The notes beneath the pieces were generated by a model. The model saw only the letters and a program-made list of their open reading frames with translations, made no database searches and was not told the DNA's origin. A stretch of 64,000 nt of DNA from assembly GCF_002813295.1 (NCBI RefSeq), contig NZ_PHUE01000001.1, positions 1,550,001-1,614,000 on the forward strand. Direction: 5' to 3'. The stretch is from Flavobacterium sp. 5. GTDB taxonomy: Bacteria; Bacteroidota; Bacteroidia; Flavobacteriales; Flavobacteriaceae. The position numbers and the translations under genes are program-made. Of this stretch, positions 17,425-28,044 are shown one piece after another; the stretch's first letter is position 1; each line of letters opens with the position of its first letter.

Positions 17425-17485
17425 TATTTATTTTAAAATTCTATAGAATTAGAAACTCTTGTGTAAATTAAAAAGAAAATTAAAC

Positions 17486-18718
17486 TTAATCATTAACTTC
17501 TACAGTAACCATTGCAGCATTCTTCAATTCTTCTTTTTCAACCATTTTAGAGAGTCTAAAAACAAGTAATGTACCTACCACGCCTAGACCTGTCATAAAC
17601 AACCAATTGGACTCATAGCCTGAATTCTGAATGATCTCCATACCTGTTTTAGCACTTAAAATATGTGCAAAACTATAACTCATCGTAAAAGCTGCCATAT
17701 ACTTACCTTCCTGCATATGTGATCTATCCATTGCAAACGAATTAGCAAAAGGAAAAGTCAACATTACTCCGCAAGTCATAAAGAACATCATTGGAATCAA
17801 AACGGCTTCAAAAGGAAGCAACAACAACAAGAAACTAGTTGCCATTAATAACAGACCTAATGAAATAACTTTATGATTATTGATTTTATTTCTACTTACA
17901 TAATTCACTATAGGAAGTTCAAAAAGCAAGATAAGCAATCCATTTAAACTCAAAAGCAAACCGCTATCAAATTCAGTCATATTAAATCGCTCTTTGTGAT
18001 ACAAAGGTAATGTAGTAAAAATCTGAAAGAAAAGAATACCGGTAATCAAACAAATAACCAAATGCAACATAAATGGCCTATCTTTCATTACTGAAACTTT
18101 TACTTTAGGTTTATTTTCTTTATGCACTTTAACTGGAATTTTTTTCTCTTTAACAAAAAGCACAAAAACAATTATTGCCAATATACAAGTAGCTCCATCA
18201 ACATAAAATATATACTCATATCCTAATTGCATAATTATCAATCCTCCTAATACAGGACCGAATAGGAATCCTAAATTTATAGCAGCTCGTGTCAATGAAT
18301 AAGCTCGAGCTCTATCCTCTTTTGCAGTAAATGTTTTTAGACATACTAACATTGCAGGTCTAAACATGTCGGCAACACTAGTCAAAACTAGAATACCCAC
18401 ACATAGTTCTTCAAAACTAGTAGCATATTGCAACAAGATAAATACTATACCACTAGCAAATAAACTAAACACCATGACTTTATAAAAGCCAATTTTGTCA
18501 GATAGTTTACCACTCAACCAAGTTCCAATTATAGAACCAATTCCAAAGAAAACCATTACCCAACCAATTTGGCTATAAGTAAATTGTAAATTTTCTTTCA
18601 TGTACTTCGACAGAAAGGGAATAACCATAGTCCCAGCTCTGTTAATAAATGTAATTAAAGTAAGGATCCAAATCTCTTTTGGAAAATCTTTAAAATTGTC
18701 AAGGTATTTTTTTATCAT
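17486..18718 (-). CDS. MFS drug/metabolite efflux-type transporter
   Basis: About 410 residues from ATG 18718 (MIKKYLDNF), 12 hydrophobic segments. The loop motif GTWLSGKLSDKIGFYKVM between helices 2 and 3 is the major facilitator signature, and ARAYSLTRAAINLGFLFGPVLGG is a motif C-like stretch typical of the DHA1 proton-antiport exporters. An upstream in-frame ATG at 18757 would add MKNKFFAPKKKLI, a poly-Lys region; the 18718 start is preferred because it begins just before the first amphipathic helix. The substrate is unknown. It is monocistronic. Confidence 0.88.
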   Translation of the reverse strand: MIKKYLDNFKDFPKEIWILTLITFINRAGTMVIPFLSKYMKENLQFTYSQIGWVMVFFGIGSIIGTWLSGKLSDKIGFYKVMVFSLFASGIVFILLQYATSFEELCVGILVLTSVADMFRPAMLVCLKTFTAKEDRARAYSLTRAAINLGFLFGPVLGGLIIMQLGYEYIFYVDGATCILAIIVFVLFVKEKKIPVKVHKENKPKVKVSVMKDRPFMLHLVICLITGILFFQIFTTLPLYHKERFNMTEFDSGLLLSLNGLLILLFELPIVNYVSRNKINNHKVISLGLLLMATSFLLLLLPFEAVLIPMMFFMTCGVMLTFPFANSFAMDRSHMQEGKYMAAFTMSYSFAHILSAKTGMEIIQNSGYESNWLFMTGLGVVGTLLVFRLSKMVEKEELKNAAMVTVEVND

Positions 18719-18921
18719 AATTAATTTTTTTTTTGGGGCAAAAAATTTGTTCTTCAAGGCAAAAATAGATTTTTTTTTGAATCAACCAACAATCAAATAG
18801 TTAAAAAACAAAACAATTTCCAAACATTTACCAAACATTTTAAAAACATTTAGAAAAATTTTACAAAAACATTTTTTTTTAAAAAAAAACACAAAACAAG
18901 TGAATTATTCAATTTTTAATA

Positions 18922-18929
18922 TAGATTTG
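18922..18929 (+). promoter_or_regulatory. -7 box of the Ppx/GppA-like gene
   Basis: TAGATTTG matches TAnnTTTG and is 32 bases upstream of the ATG at 18961. Confidence 0.6.
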
Positions 18930-18960
18930 CAATTATAAGAAACCCCAAAACAATTAAAAT

Positions 18961-20019
18961 ATGAAAGAAAAAATCTACTATTTAATAGCTTGCCTTGTTC
19001 TTTCCATTTCTACACAAGCACAACTCTACGGAGGAATAGAAATAGGAAGTAAAGGAATCAAGATGACCGTTCTACAGGTGGAAAGCATAAAAAGGAACAC
19101 CTATGATGTAAAAGAATTTTGGACTGAAAATGTTGGAATTGCAGCTGGAATTGGAATTGAAGGAGCTTTATTAACTGAAGATATCGAAAAAGCTGGTACC
19201 GTTGTTTACAACAATTACAAAAAAATGCTTAATGAATACAAAATAGAAGACAAAAACATCTTCATTGTGGCTTCATCTGGGGTAGGTTTAGCGAATAATA
19301 CAAATGATTTAGTTGTAAAAATCAAAGAACTTACCAATAAAAAAATAGAAATTATCTCATCATCACTTGAGGCAAAATTACTTTTAAGAGGCTGTATCCC
19401 TCCTAAAAATTATTTAAATTCTGTGATTATTGACATCGGTGGTGGAAATACCAAAGGTGGTTATGCAAAAGACATCAACGATGCTTCAGTATTTTTTCCA
19501 ATATCATGCGATTTAGGAACAGTAACTTTAACAGAAATTATCAATAAAAAGTGTAAGCAAAAAACAGTTTTTGAATTCAATGAAAATCTTTTTGACTACT
19601 TACCTACAATTAGAGAGAGTTTCAAAAAAATGTATACAAGTAGAGCTGAATCACAAGACAAAAGTAATGTTTACATCTCTGGTGGAGCTGCTTGGGCGTT
19701 TTATACTTTATTAACAGGAACTAAAGCTGAAGAAAATTTCACACAAATACAATATGATGACATTTTAGCAATTAGAACTATTGCCGAAAATAACTATCAA
19801 AGATTTGTTACAAATGCAGAAAGCAATGCTGACATGAAAAAAGTACTAAATACATACCAACAAAAATACTTGATTGCGGCATTTAATCTTTTGGAAACTT
19901 CACTTGAAGTTATACCTAACATCCAAAACAAAAAGATTTATTTTGCGAAACAAGGTCAAATTGCTTGGTTAGTAAGTTATGTATTTGATAATGCTAAAGG
20001 AGTTAAACAAATATATTAA
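18961..20019 (+). CDS. Exported Ppx/GppA-fold protein
   Basis: 352 residues. A signal peptide (MKEKIYYLIACLVLSISTQA, about 1-20) is followed by an ASKHA (actin-like) fold with the order seen in exopolyphosphatase/GppA: first phosphate loop GGIEIGSKGIKM (24-35), a SSSLEAKLLLRG segment where cytosolic enzymes have the EEA motif, and second loop IDIGGGNTKGG (157-167). The C-terminal part has ISGGAAWAFYTLL. Family members hydrolyse polyphosphate or pppGpp in the cytosol, so an exported version is unusual; its substrate cannot be told. It has its own promoter and terminator. Confidence 0.75.
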   Translation: MKEKIYYLIACLVLSISTQAQLYGGIEIGSKGIKMTVLQVESIKRNTYDVKEFWTENVGIAAGIGIEGALLTEDIEKAGTVVYNNYKKMLNEYKIEDKNIFIVASSGVGLANNTNDLVVKIKELTNKKIEIISSSLEAKLLLRGCIPPKNYLNSVIIDIGGGNTKGGYAKDINDASVFFPISCDLGTVTLTEIINKKCKQKTVFEFNENLFDYLPTIRESFKKMYTSRAESQDKSNVYISGGAAWAFYTLLTGTKAEENFTQIQYDDILAIRTIAENNYQRFVTNAESNADMKKVLNTYQQKYLIAAFNLLETSLEVIPNIQNKKIYFAKQGQIAWLVSYVFDNAKGVKQIY

Positions 20020-20069
20020 AACAGGATTATTCTAGTATTTTTTTACAAAATTTTAGAAAAAACAAATAC

Positions 20070-20094
20070 AAGGCTGTCCTAATAAGGCAGCCTT
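20070..20094 (+). terminator. Terminator after the Ppx/GppA-like gene
   Basis: A 7-bp stem (AAGGCTG with CAGCCTT) and a following T-rich run lie about 50 bases after the stop. Confidence 0.7.
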
Positions 20095-20201
20095 ATTTTA
20101 TTTAAATTAAGTCTAAAACACATTTTTTAATAAAGCCTTTATTAGATTCAAAAAATAGATTATTTTTGAACAATTGTTCCAGAATCTACAAAAAATTAAT
20201 C

Positions 20202-20912
20202 ATGAAGAATTTCAAAATAACATTCTCTTTTCTTTTACTTGTTACACTTATTAGCTGCGGTAAAAACGAAAAAATTGAAGAAAGTCCAACTATAAAAAAT
20301 ACGGAACAAAAAAAGGAACAACAGCATACTGTTGCTACTGAAGATAACATCTCCCTACAAAAAGAAGACACTCTACAAACTCCTACCGATAGCATTGATG
20401 CAATAAAAGAATCAGTTTTAGGAAATCAAAACTACAAAAAGAAAGAAGAGCCTCTAGTTGTTGACCACACAACCGAAACAAACACAACCGAAACAAATAC
20501 TATTCCAACTAAAATAACTCCAAAAAAAACGGGGAAACGTTCTTTTGTATACATCAAAAAAATACTAAACGAATGTGAAACCGGAGTAACAATGACGCAG
20601 GAAGATTTAGAAAGCAAATTTAAAATACCGAAAGAGGCTATGAAATTAGTCAAAAGCATTACCAAAGTAGCTCCAAACGAACTTGAGATTAAATGGAAGT
20701 CCACCTGGCTCGTAGAAAAAGTATCCGATGCTAAATTCAAAGACGGAAGGCTTAAAGTAAGATTTGAAGACAATAAAATGTACACATCAGGTGGTGCAAT
20801 ATCTATAAAATATGAAAAGAAGATGTACTCTGATTTAATTTTAATAGGACGTTCTGCTTATATTCCTACAGTAAAAGGGTATTATTGGCAAATTGGAAAA
20901 GACAACAAATAG
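20202..20912 (+). CDS. Lipoprotein of unknown function
   Basis: 236 residues from ATG 20202; an in-frame ATG at 20166 would put extra charged residues before the signal, so the later start is chosen. MKNFKITFSFLLLVTLISC ends in a lipobox with the lipidated Cys at 19. Residues about 22-115 are a Thr/Glu/Lys-rich disordered spacer with repeats such as TTETNTTETNT; residues about 120-236 form a compact domain (RSFVYIKKILNECETGVTMTQ, ISIKYEKKMYSDLILIGRSAYIP). I do not recognise the family. It should be membrane-anchored with a globular head held away from the membrane. Confidence 0.75.
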   Translation: MKNFKITFSFLLLVTLISCGKNEKIEESPTIKNTEQKKEQQHTVATEDNISLQKEDTLQTPTDSIDAIKESVLGNQNYKKKEEPLVVDHTTETNTTETNTIPTKITPKKTGKRSFVYIKKILNECETGVTMTQEDLESKFKIPKEAMKLVKSITKVAPNELEIKWKSTWLVEKVSDAKFKDGRLKVRFEDNKMYTSGGAISIKYEKKMYSDLILIGRSAYIPTVKGYYWQIGKDNK

Positions 20913-21230
20913 CTAAAAATACTTAAGAAGATGTTGTTGGCTTTTGTACAACTATTTTATAAAAAATACCACAACAAAAAATTAGAGATTTAGTTAATAT
21001 TAAAGTAAAAACTATTTAACTTATAAATTACTAATCTTTTAAAATTAACAAAAAAACAGAATTTACAGCCCAACAACCAGAAACAAAACACCTAGAGACC
21101 TAAATATCAATTCATTATGTATTAACAAAAAAAAAGGAAGAAAATAAATCTAAAATTCATTTGTAAAGTTTTTATAATTAAAAAAAAATGTTAATTTTGA
21201 CAGGAAATTTTAACAAAAAACTTAAAACCA
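20913..21230. other. Intergenic region upstream of the lipocalin-like gene
   Basis: About 320 AT-rich bases with no coding frame. The only supported element is a -7 box TAATTTTG at 21192-21199, 31 bases before the next ATG. No hairpin terminator for the upstream gene was found. Confidence 0.55.
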
Positions 21231-21650
21231 ATGAAAAAATTAACCGTATTATTTTTGTCTTTAGTAGCATTAGTATCAGTTGTATCTTGTAATAAAGACG
21301 ATGACAACAATTCTTCAACAGATGCATCAATTGAAGGAAAATGGCAATTAACTCAACAAGGCGATTCAGACAAAACCCTTGCACCGGCAGTAAACGAAGG
21401 CGGTTGTGCAACAGAAAGTCTTGAAATTAAAACAGGTGGAACATTTACCGTAACATGGTTTGAGTATTTTGAACAAAAATGTACTCAAGATAATGGAGCA
21501 GGAACTTGGGAAAAGAAGGACAACGTTCTTACTATAAAAGAAGATGGTGAAACTACTGTGCTTCAAATTCTAGAAATAAGCAATACTAGCTTAAAATTAA
21601 AAGGAAGTGATGAAGATGGAGAATACGTTAATGTTTACACTAGAAAATAA
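21231..21650 (+). CDS. Lipocalin-like lipoprotein
   Basis: 139 residues. MKKLTVLFLSLVALVSVVSC is a lipoprotein signal with the lipidated Cys at 20, followed by an Asp/Asn/Ser-rich tether. The remainder (EGKWQLTQQGD, GTFTVTWFEYFEQKC, GTWEKKDNVLTIKEDGETTVLQILEI, NTSLKLKG) follows the short lipocalin-like pattern seen in many Bacteroidota lipoproteins: an opening GKW strand and a closing hairpin. Two Cys inside the domain (near 65 and 84) could form a disulfide. The ligand is unknown. It has its own promoter and terminator. Confidence 0.8.
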   Translation: MKKLTVLFLSLVALVSVVSCNKDDDNNSSTDASIEGKWQLTQQGDSDKTLAPAVNEGGCATESLEIKTGGTFTVTWFEYFEQKCTQDNGAGTWEKKDNVLTIKEDGETTVLQILEISNTSLKLKGSDEDGEYVNVYTRK

Positions 21651-21670
21651 TTTTCTTACATAAAAACAAC

Positions 21671-21699
21671 AAAACCTCAAACTAATAGTTTGAGGTTTT
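21671..21699 (+). terminator. Terminator after the lipocalin-like gene
   Basis: A perfect 13-bp stem (AAAACCTCAAACT with AGTTTGAGGTTTT), loop AAT, followed by further T, 20 bases after the stop. Confidence 0.9.
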
Positions 21700-21721
21700 T
21701 TTATACCTTTAAAACAAAAAC

Positions 21722-22279
21722 ATGGAACTCAAAAGATGCGGATGGTGTTTATCCAGCGATTTATACAAAGAATACCACGACAAAGAATGGGGTGTTCCTG
21801 TTTATGATGACCAAACATTATTTGAATTCTTGTTACTCGAAACCTTTCAAGCGGGTTTGAGCTGGATTACAATCCTCAACAAAAGAGAAAATTTTCGCAA
21901 TGCTTTTGACAATTTCGACTATAAAAAAATAGCCAATTATTCCGAAGATAAAATCCAGAAAATACTTTTAGACGCTGGTATTATCAGAAACAAACTCAAA
22001 GTTTATTCTGCTGTTTCCAATGCACAAGCTTTTATAAAAATCCAAGAAGAATTTGGTAGTTTTTCCAAATACATCTGGGATTTTGTAGATGGGAAACCAA
22101 TTGACAACAATCGTAAATCATTAAAAGAAGTTGTTGCCACTACTCCACTTTCAGATACTATCAGCAAAGATTTAAAAAAACGTGGATTCAAATTCGTAGG
22201 ATCTACAGTAGTTTACGCCCATATGCAAGCCACTGGAATGGTCAATGATCATGTAGAAGATTGCTGGAAAAAACAGTAA
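21722..22279 (+). CDS. tag: DNA-3-methyladenine glycosylase I
   Basis: 185 residues, usual length. It removes 3-methyladenine from alkylated DNA as the first step of base excision repair. The N-terminal CGWC (6-9) and the C-terminal HVEDCW supply Cys and His zinc ligands of the family, YHDKEWGVPVYDD is the signature segment, and ETFQAGLSWITILNKRENFR holds the catalytic-site Glu and Trp. The start lies only 22 bases after the previous terminator, so its promoter must overlap that region. Confidence 0.96.
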   Translation: MELKRCGWCLSSDLYKEYHDKEWGVPVYDDQTLFEFLLLETFQAGLSWITILNKRENFRNAFDNFDYKKIANYSEDKIQKILLDAGIIRNKLKVYSAVSNAQAFIKIQEEFGSFSKYIWDFVDGKPIDNNRKSLKEVVATTPLSDTISKDLKKRGFKFVGSTVVYAHMQATGMVNDHVEDCWKKQ

Positions 22280-22360
22280 CTTTTTATAAATCAATCACAA
22301 AAAATATCATAAAGTTTTATTTTTTTTCAAAATAAACGAATCTCATATAAAATAATATTC

Positions 22361-22368
22361 TACATTTG
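22361..22368 (+). promoter_or_regulatory. -7 promoter box of the thiamine operon
   Basis: TACATTTG matches TAnnTTTG; the riboswitch begins about 10 bases later, so it lies at the very start of the transcript. Confidence 0.7.
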
Positions 22369-22376
22369 CTCCACAC

Positions 22377-22454
22377 TTTAGGGGTGTCTACAAAATTGTA
22401 GGCTGAGATTTTACCCTCGAACCTGATCTAGTTCATACTAGCGTAGGAAAAAGT
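22377..22454 (+). promoter_or_regulatory. TPP riboswitch (THI element) of the thiamine operon
   Basis: The aptamer is recognisable from GGGGTGTC, GGCTGAGATTTTACCC, the invariant GAACCTGATCTAG, and CTAGCGTAGGAAAAAGT. It should bind thiamine pyrophosphate and turn off the thiS-thiC-tenI-thiD-thiE-thiG-thiH-thiF operon that follows. Confidence 0.97.
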
Positions 22455-22469
22455 AAGATGACTTCTTGT

Positions 22470-22535
22470 CGCACATTTGTGCGTAATTGCAGCCATTCCT
22501 AAAGTATAATTACATACTAAATTCTAAAGGAATGG
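22470..22535 (+). promoter_or_regulatory. Probable expression platform: hairpin hiding the thiS start
   Basis: CGCACA (22470-22475) pairs with TGTGCG (22478-22483). Then CCATTCCT (22493-22500) pairs with AGGAATGG (22528-22535), which contains the purine stretch and the ATG of thiS. An inner AGTAT/ATACT pair (22503-22507 with 22514-22518) stabilises it. There is no T-run, so translational control by start-site sequestration fits better than termination. Confidence 0.55.
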
Positions 22536-22738
22536 AGCTAAAAATCAACAATCAAACAAAACAATTTGCCACCGACAGCTTAACTGTTCAGACACTTCTT
22601 GACTTGGAAATTCCCGATAAACAAAACGGAATCGCCTTAGCTATCAACAATACCGTAATTCCAAAATCTGATTGGAATTCTCATTTCATCAAAGAAACCG
22701 ACGACATTTTAATTATTTCAGCCACACAAGGAGGATAA
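22532..22738 (+). CDS. thiS: Sulfur carrier protein ThiS
   Basis: 68 residues starting at MELKINNQTKQFA; a TTG further upstream is in frame but lies in the riboswitch platform. The beta-grasp protein ends in the required Gly-Gly (ISATQGG), which ThiF adenylates and which then carries the thiocarboxylate used by ThiG to build the thiazole ring. It is first in the operon, and its start codon is inside a hairpin controlled by the upstream TPP riboswitch. Confidence 0.95.
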   Translation: MELKINNQTKQFATDSLTVQTLLDLEIPDKQNGIALAINNTVIPKSDWNSHFIKETDDILIISATQGG

Positions 22739-22748
22739 TTAGGCTGCT

Positions 22749-24749
<2,001 letters not shown>

Positions 24750-24760
24750 ATCCAAAGAAC

Positions 24761-25357
24761 ATGATAGTAATTACAAGCCCTACTTTAGTTACAAACGAAA
24801 TTGAAATTATTCATGCTCTTTTTGAAGAGGGCTTGCAATTACTACATATCCGAAAACCTGATTATTCGGAGGAAGAAATGAAAATTTTCTTATCCGAAAT
24901 AAAGAAAGATTTTAGACAACAATTGGTTTTACATAGTCATCATCAACAAGCTTCTGCATTTGGAATTAATCGTATACATTTTACGGAAAAAGAGAGATAC
25001 GAAGCAACGGAAGAAAGTTTAAAAAATTGGAAGAAAAATGGATTTAAACTCTCTACTTCTATCCATCAAATGATTGATTTTGAAGAACTATCTAATGAAT
25101 TTGATTATGCTTTTTTTGGCCCAGTTTTCGAAAGTATTTCAAAACTAAATTACATTTCAAATCTTGACTTTAAAACAGAATTAAAACATAAAAAAAATAG
25201 TGTTAAGCTAGTTGCAATTGGAGGAATTACATCTAAAAACATCAAAACTGCATTAGGATATGGCTTTGATAATGTAGCACTTTTAGGCACCATTTGGAAC
25301 AGTAATCATGCAATAGAAAATTTTAAATTATGTCAGCAAATCGTCCTTACGTATTAA
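24761..25357 (+). CDS. TenI-like thiazole tautomerase (ThiE paralogue)
   Basis: 198 residues, a TIM barrel of the ThiE/TenI family. It lacks the Asp-rich metal site and the diphosphate-binding TxTK motif of ThiE: the corresponding places read LVLHSHHQQ and GPVFESISK. It keeps the STSIH segment (about 98-102), where TenI enzymes place a catalytic His, and VAIGGITSKNI. It therefore most likely speeds aromatization of the thiazole tautomer made by ThiG. A true ThiE is two genes downstream. It overlaps thiD by 28 bases. Confidence 0.75.
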   Translation: MIVITSPTLVTNEIEIIHALFEEGLQLLHIRKPDYSEEEMKIFLSEIKKDFRQQLVLHSHHQQASAFGINRIHFTEKERYEATEESLKNWKKNGFKLSTSIHQMIDFEELSNEFDYAFFGPVFESISKLNYISNLDFKTELKHKKNSVKLVAIGGITSKNIKTALGYGFDNVALLGTIWNSNHAIENFKLCQQIVLTY

Positions 25358-26100
25358 CCATTGCAGGCTTTGATCCTTCGGCTGGAGCTGGGGTTTTAGC
25401 AGATATTAAAACATTTGAACAGCATGGAGTGTATGGTTTTGCAATCAACACTGCTAATACAATTCAAACCGAAAATGAGTTTTTAGAAATACAATGGACT
25501 GACTTATCTTTTGTTTTGGAATCGATAAAAAAATTGTTTGATAATTATACTATCAAAGTGGTAAAAATAGGAATTATACCATCGCTAGAGTATTTGAAAG
25601 AAATTGTTTTTATGATAAAAAAACTTTCATCAAAAACAAAAATTGTCTGGGATACGGTTTTAAAATCTTCAACTAATTTCAATTTTACAACTATTGAGAA
25701 TCGCCTGCAATTGACTGAAATCCTAAACCAGATTGATTTAATTACTCCAAATTATAATGAAATTAAAATCATTTTTCCAAACTTCTCCCCTCTCTCTTGC
25801 TTCATCGATTTTTTATCTCCCCTGCAAAAAGAGGTTAGTTGTTCAGTTTTACTAAAAGGTGGTCACAATCCTAATGAAATGGGCGTTGATTATTTATATA
25901 CTGAAAATGCAGTACATCAACTTTTACCTAAAAAAGTAGAATGCTTTGAAAAACATGGATCTGGTTGCGTATTATCATCAGCGATTACTGCCAACATAGC
26001 ATTGGAACTAAACTTAAAAACAGCTTGTGAAAAAGCAAAAATATATACCGAAAACTATTTATTATCTAACTCAACTAAACTAGGATTCCATTATGTATAA
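25330..26100 (+). CDS. thiD: Hydroxymethylpyrimidine (phosphate) kinase ThiD
   Basis: 256 residues. It phosphorylates hydroxymethylpyrimidine phosphate to the diphosphate used by ThiE. The ribokinase-like fold shows TIAGFDPSAGAGVLADIKTF near the start and KHGSGCVLSSAI near residue 212, the anion-hole and catalytic region. It overlaps tenI by 28 bases and thiE by 8, so translation is coupled. Confidence 0.94.
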   Translation: MSANRPYVLTIAGFDPSAGAGVLADIKTFEQHGVYGFAINTANTIQTENEFLEIQWTDLSFVLESIKKLFDNYTIKVVKIGIIPSLEYLKEIVFMIKKLSSKTKIVWDTVLKSSTNFNFTTIENRLQLTEILNQIDLITPNYNEIKIIFPNFSPLSCFIDFLSPLQKEVSCSVLLKGGHNPNEMGVDYLYTENAVHQLLPKKVECFEKHGSGCVLSSAITANIALELNLKTACEKAKIYTENYLLSNSTKLGFHYV

Positions 26101-26731
26101 CAAACTACAATATATCTCTCAAGGAGAAAGCGTCGAAGAACAATTGTACAATATTCATCATGCGCTAGATAGCGGTTGCGATTGGATTCAAATGCGATTC
26201 AAACATCAAAAACCAAAAAAAACCTTTGCTTTGGCGGAAGCCGTAAAATTTCTATGCGAAGAATATCTCGCTAATTTCATTGTTAATGACGATGTGCATT
26301 TAGCCAACGAATTTGCTGCAGATGGAGTTCATTTAGGACTTTCGGATATGGAAATTGTAGAAGCCAGAACTATTCTAGGCAAAACTAAAATCATTGGTGG
26401 CACTGCAAATACCTTCGAAGATATTCAAAATCACATTAAAAACGGTTGCGATTATGTTGGTTTGGGGCCTTTTCGATTCACAACAACCAAAAAAAAATTG
26501 AGCCCAATTTTAGGAATAGATGGCTATCAATCAATTATCGAAGAATTGAAAAACCAAAATCTTGAGATTCCGATTTATGCGATTGGCGGTGTTACTCTAA
26601 ACGATATTGAAGATCTAATGCAAACTGGAATTCACGGAATTGCGGTTTCAGGATTGATTACAGAAAGCCCATCCAAAACGGAACTAATTACACAACTTAA
26701 CGAAAAATTATATGGCAATGTCATTGTTTAA
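26093..26731 (+). CDS. thiE: Thiamine phosphate synthase ThiE
   Basis: 212 residues. It joins hydroxymethylpyrimidine diphosphate to thiazole phosphate. Substrate- and metal-binding motifs are intact: [41 protein letters not shown] and YAIGGV. This is the catalytic ThiE of the operon, in contrast to the TenI-like copy upstream. It overlaps thiD by 8 bases and thiG by 20. Confidence 0.96.
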   Translation: MYNKLQYISQGESVEEQLYNIHHALDSGCDWIQMRFKHQKPKKTFALAEAVKFLCEEYLANFIVNDDVHLANEFAADGVHLGLSDMEIVEARTILGKTKIIGGTANTFEDIQNHIKNGCDYVGLGPFRFTTTKKKLSPILGIDGYQSIIEELKNQNLEIPIYAIGGVTLNDIEDLMQTGIHGIAVSGLITESPSKTELITQLNEKLYGNVIV

Positions 26732-27488
26732 TATAGGAGATAAAACACTTCAATCCAGACTGTTTTTGGGAACTGGGAAATTCGGTTCTAACCAGCAGAT
26801 GGAAGAAGCCATTTTGGCTTCAGGGAGCGAATTAGTTACAGTTGCTTTGAAACGTATTGATTTAGAAACCGAAACCGATGCTATTTTAGCACATCTCAAA
26901 CATCCACAAATTAATTTGCTTCCGAACACTTCCGGCGCTCGAAATGCTAAAGAAGCCATTTTCGCAGCTCAACTAGCGAGAGAAGCATTAGAAACCAATT
27001 GGCTAAAACTGGAAATTCATCCCGATCCAAAATATCTATTACCAGATCCTATCGAAACGTTGAAAGCTACAGAAGAGTTAGCCAAACTAGGCTTTATTGT
27101 TTTGCCTTATATTCACGCTGATCCTGTTTTATGCAAACGATTAGAAGATGCTGGAACATCGGCTGTAATGCCTTTGGGTTCGCCTATTGGAACTAACAAA
27201 GGATTAAAAACCATTGATTTTTTAGAAATTATTATTGAACAAAGCAAAGTTCCTGTAATAATAGACGCTGGAATTGGCGCTCCATCTGATGCTGCCAAAG
27301 CAATGGAATTGGGTGCTGATGCTGTTTTGGTAAACACTGCTATTGCTGTAGCAGGAAATCCAAAATTGATGGCAGAAGCTTTCAAAGAAGCTGTAATTGC
27401 GGGTCGAAAAGCTTATGAAGCTAAACTAGGGCAACAATTTGAGCATGCTGTCGCTTCAAGTCCTTTGACAGCTTTTTTATATGACTAA
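26712..27488 (+). CDS. thiG: Thiazole synthase ThiG
   Basis: 258 residues; the start could also be the Met two codons later (26718). With ThiS thiocarboxylate, deoxyxylulose phosphate and dehydroglycine it forms the thiazole ring. Landmarks are [32 protein letters not shown] and [15 protein letters not shown], plus [26 protein letters not shown], given here only as the start of the phosphate site. It overlaps thiE by 20 bases. After its stop comes the inverted-repeat cassette with a GxxExxY gene before thiH. Confidence 0.97.
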   Translation: MAMSLFNIGDKTLQSRLFLGTGKFGSNQQMEEAILASGSELVTVALKRIDLETETDAILAHLKHPQINLLPNTSGARNAKEAIFAAQLAREALETNWLKLEIHPDPKYLLPDPIETLKATEELAKLGFIVLPYIHADPVLCKRLEDAGTSAVMPLGSPIGTNKGLKTIDFLEIIIEQSKVPVIIDAGIGAPSDAAKAMELGADAVLVNTAIAVAGNPKLMAEAFKEAVIAGRKAYEAKLGQQFEHAVASSPLTAFLYD

Positions 27489-27498
27489 ACTTAAATAG

Positions 27499-28032
27499 CA
27501 CGCAGATTTTCACAGATTTTAGCAGATAAAATTTCAAATATCCTTAAAGATAATTATTGAAAAGAAATTTACATTTTTATATTGAAAGAAATTAATTACT
27601 TTTAATTAACACTAAAATTTCAAAATGACAGAAAACGACATATCCTTCAAAATAAGAGGAGCAATTTTCAAAGTGCACAATACTCTCGGGCCAGGTTTAT
27701 TTGAATCTGTTTATGAAAGTGCTTTATTTTATGAATTAACAAAACTTGACTTAAAAGTAGAAAGACAACTCACAATTAATATTCCTTATAACGAAATCAT
27801 TTTAGATGTTGCTTTTAAAATTGATTTATTAGTAGAAGATAAAGTAATTATTGAATTGAAATCTGTAGAAGATTTAGCTCCCATTCATTATAAACAAATT
27901 ACAAATTATTTAAAGCTTACTAATAAAAAACTAGGAATACTTGTCAACTTCAATACTTTAACCATTTTAAATGATATTAAGCGAATTGCAAATAAAATAT
28001 AGAAATCTGCACAAATCTGCAAAATCTGCGTG
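27499..28032 (+). mobile_element. Inverted-repeat-flanked GxxExxY cassette between thiG and thiH
   Basis: The left end 27499-27527 reads CACGCAGATTTTCACAGATT and on to AGCAGAT; the right end 28005-28032 is its near reverse complement (ATCTGCACAAATCTGC to CTGCGTG). Each end is built of three short GCAGATTTT-type direct units. One gene lies between. The left end begins 10 bases after the thiG stop and the right end finishes 12 bases before the thiH start, so removal would leave a normal intra-operon gap. No transposase is present. Mobility is inferred. Confidence 0.6.
27625..28002 (+). CDS. GxxExxY family protein (PD-(D/E)XK nuclease-like)
   Basis: 125 residues. It carries the family-defining GLFESVYESAL segment (G-x-x-E-x-x-Y, about 25-35) and the nuclease-like core FKIDLLVEDKVIIELKSV (D, then E-x-K with ELK near residue 80). 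Such PD-(D/E)XK_3 proteins are abundant in Bacteroidota, often as lone genes flanked by short repeats; their role is not established. Here it sits inside the thiamine operon between inverted repeats and has no link to thiamine synthesis, which points to insertion. Confidence 0.85.
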   Translation: MTENDISFKIRGAIFKVHNTLGPGLFESVYESALFYELTKLDLKVERQLTINIPYNEIILDVAFKIDLLVEDKVIIELKSVEDLAPIHYKQITNYLKLTNKKLGILVNFNTLTILNDIKRIANKI

Positions 28033-28044
28033 AAAAACAAAACT

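Noticed and set aside
22487..22531. Earlier TTG start for thiS
   Set aside because: It lies in the riboswitch expression platform and adds residues absent from ThiS; MELKINN is the normal start.
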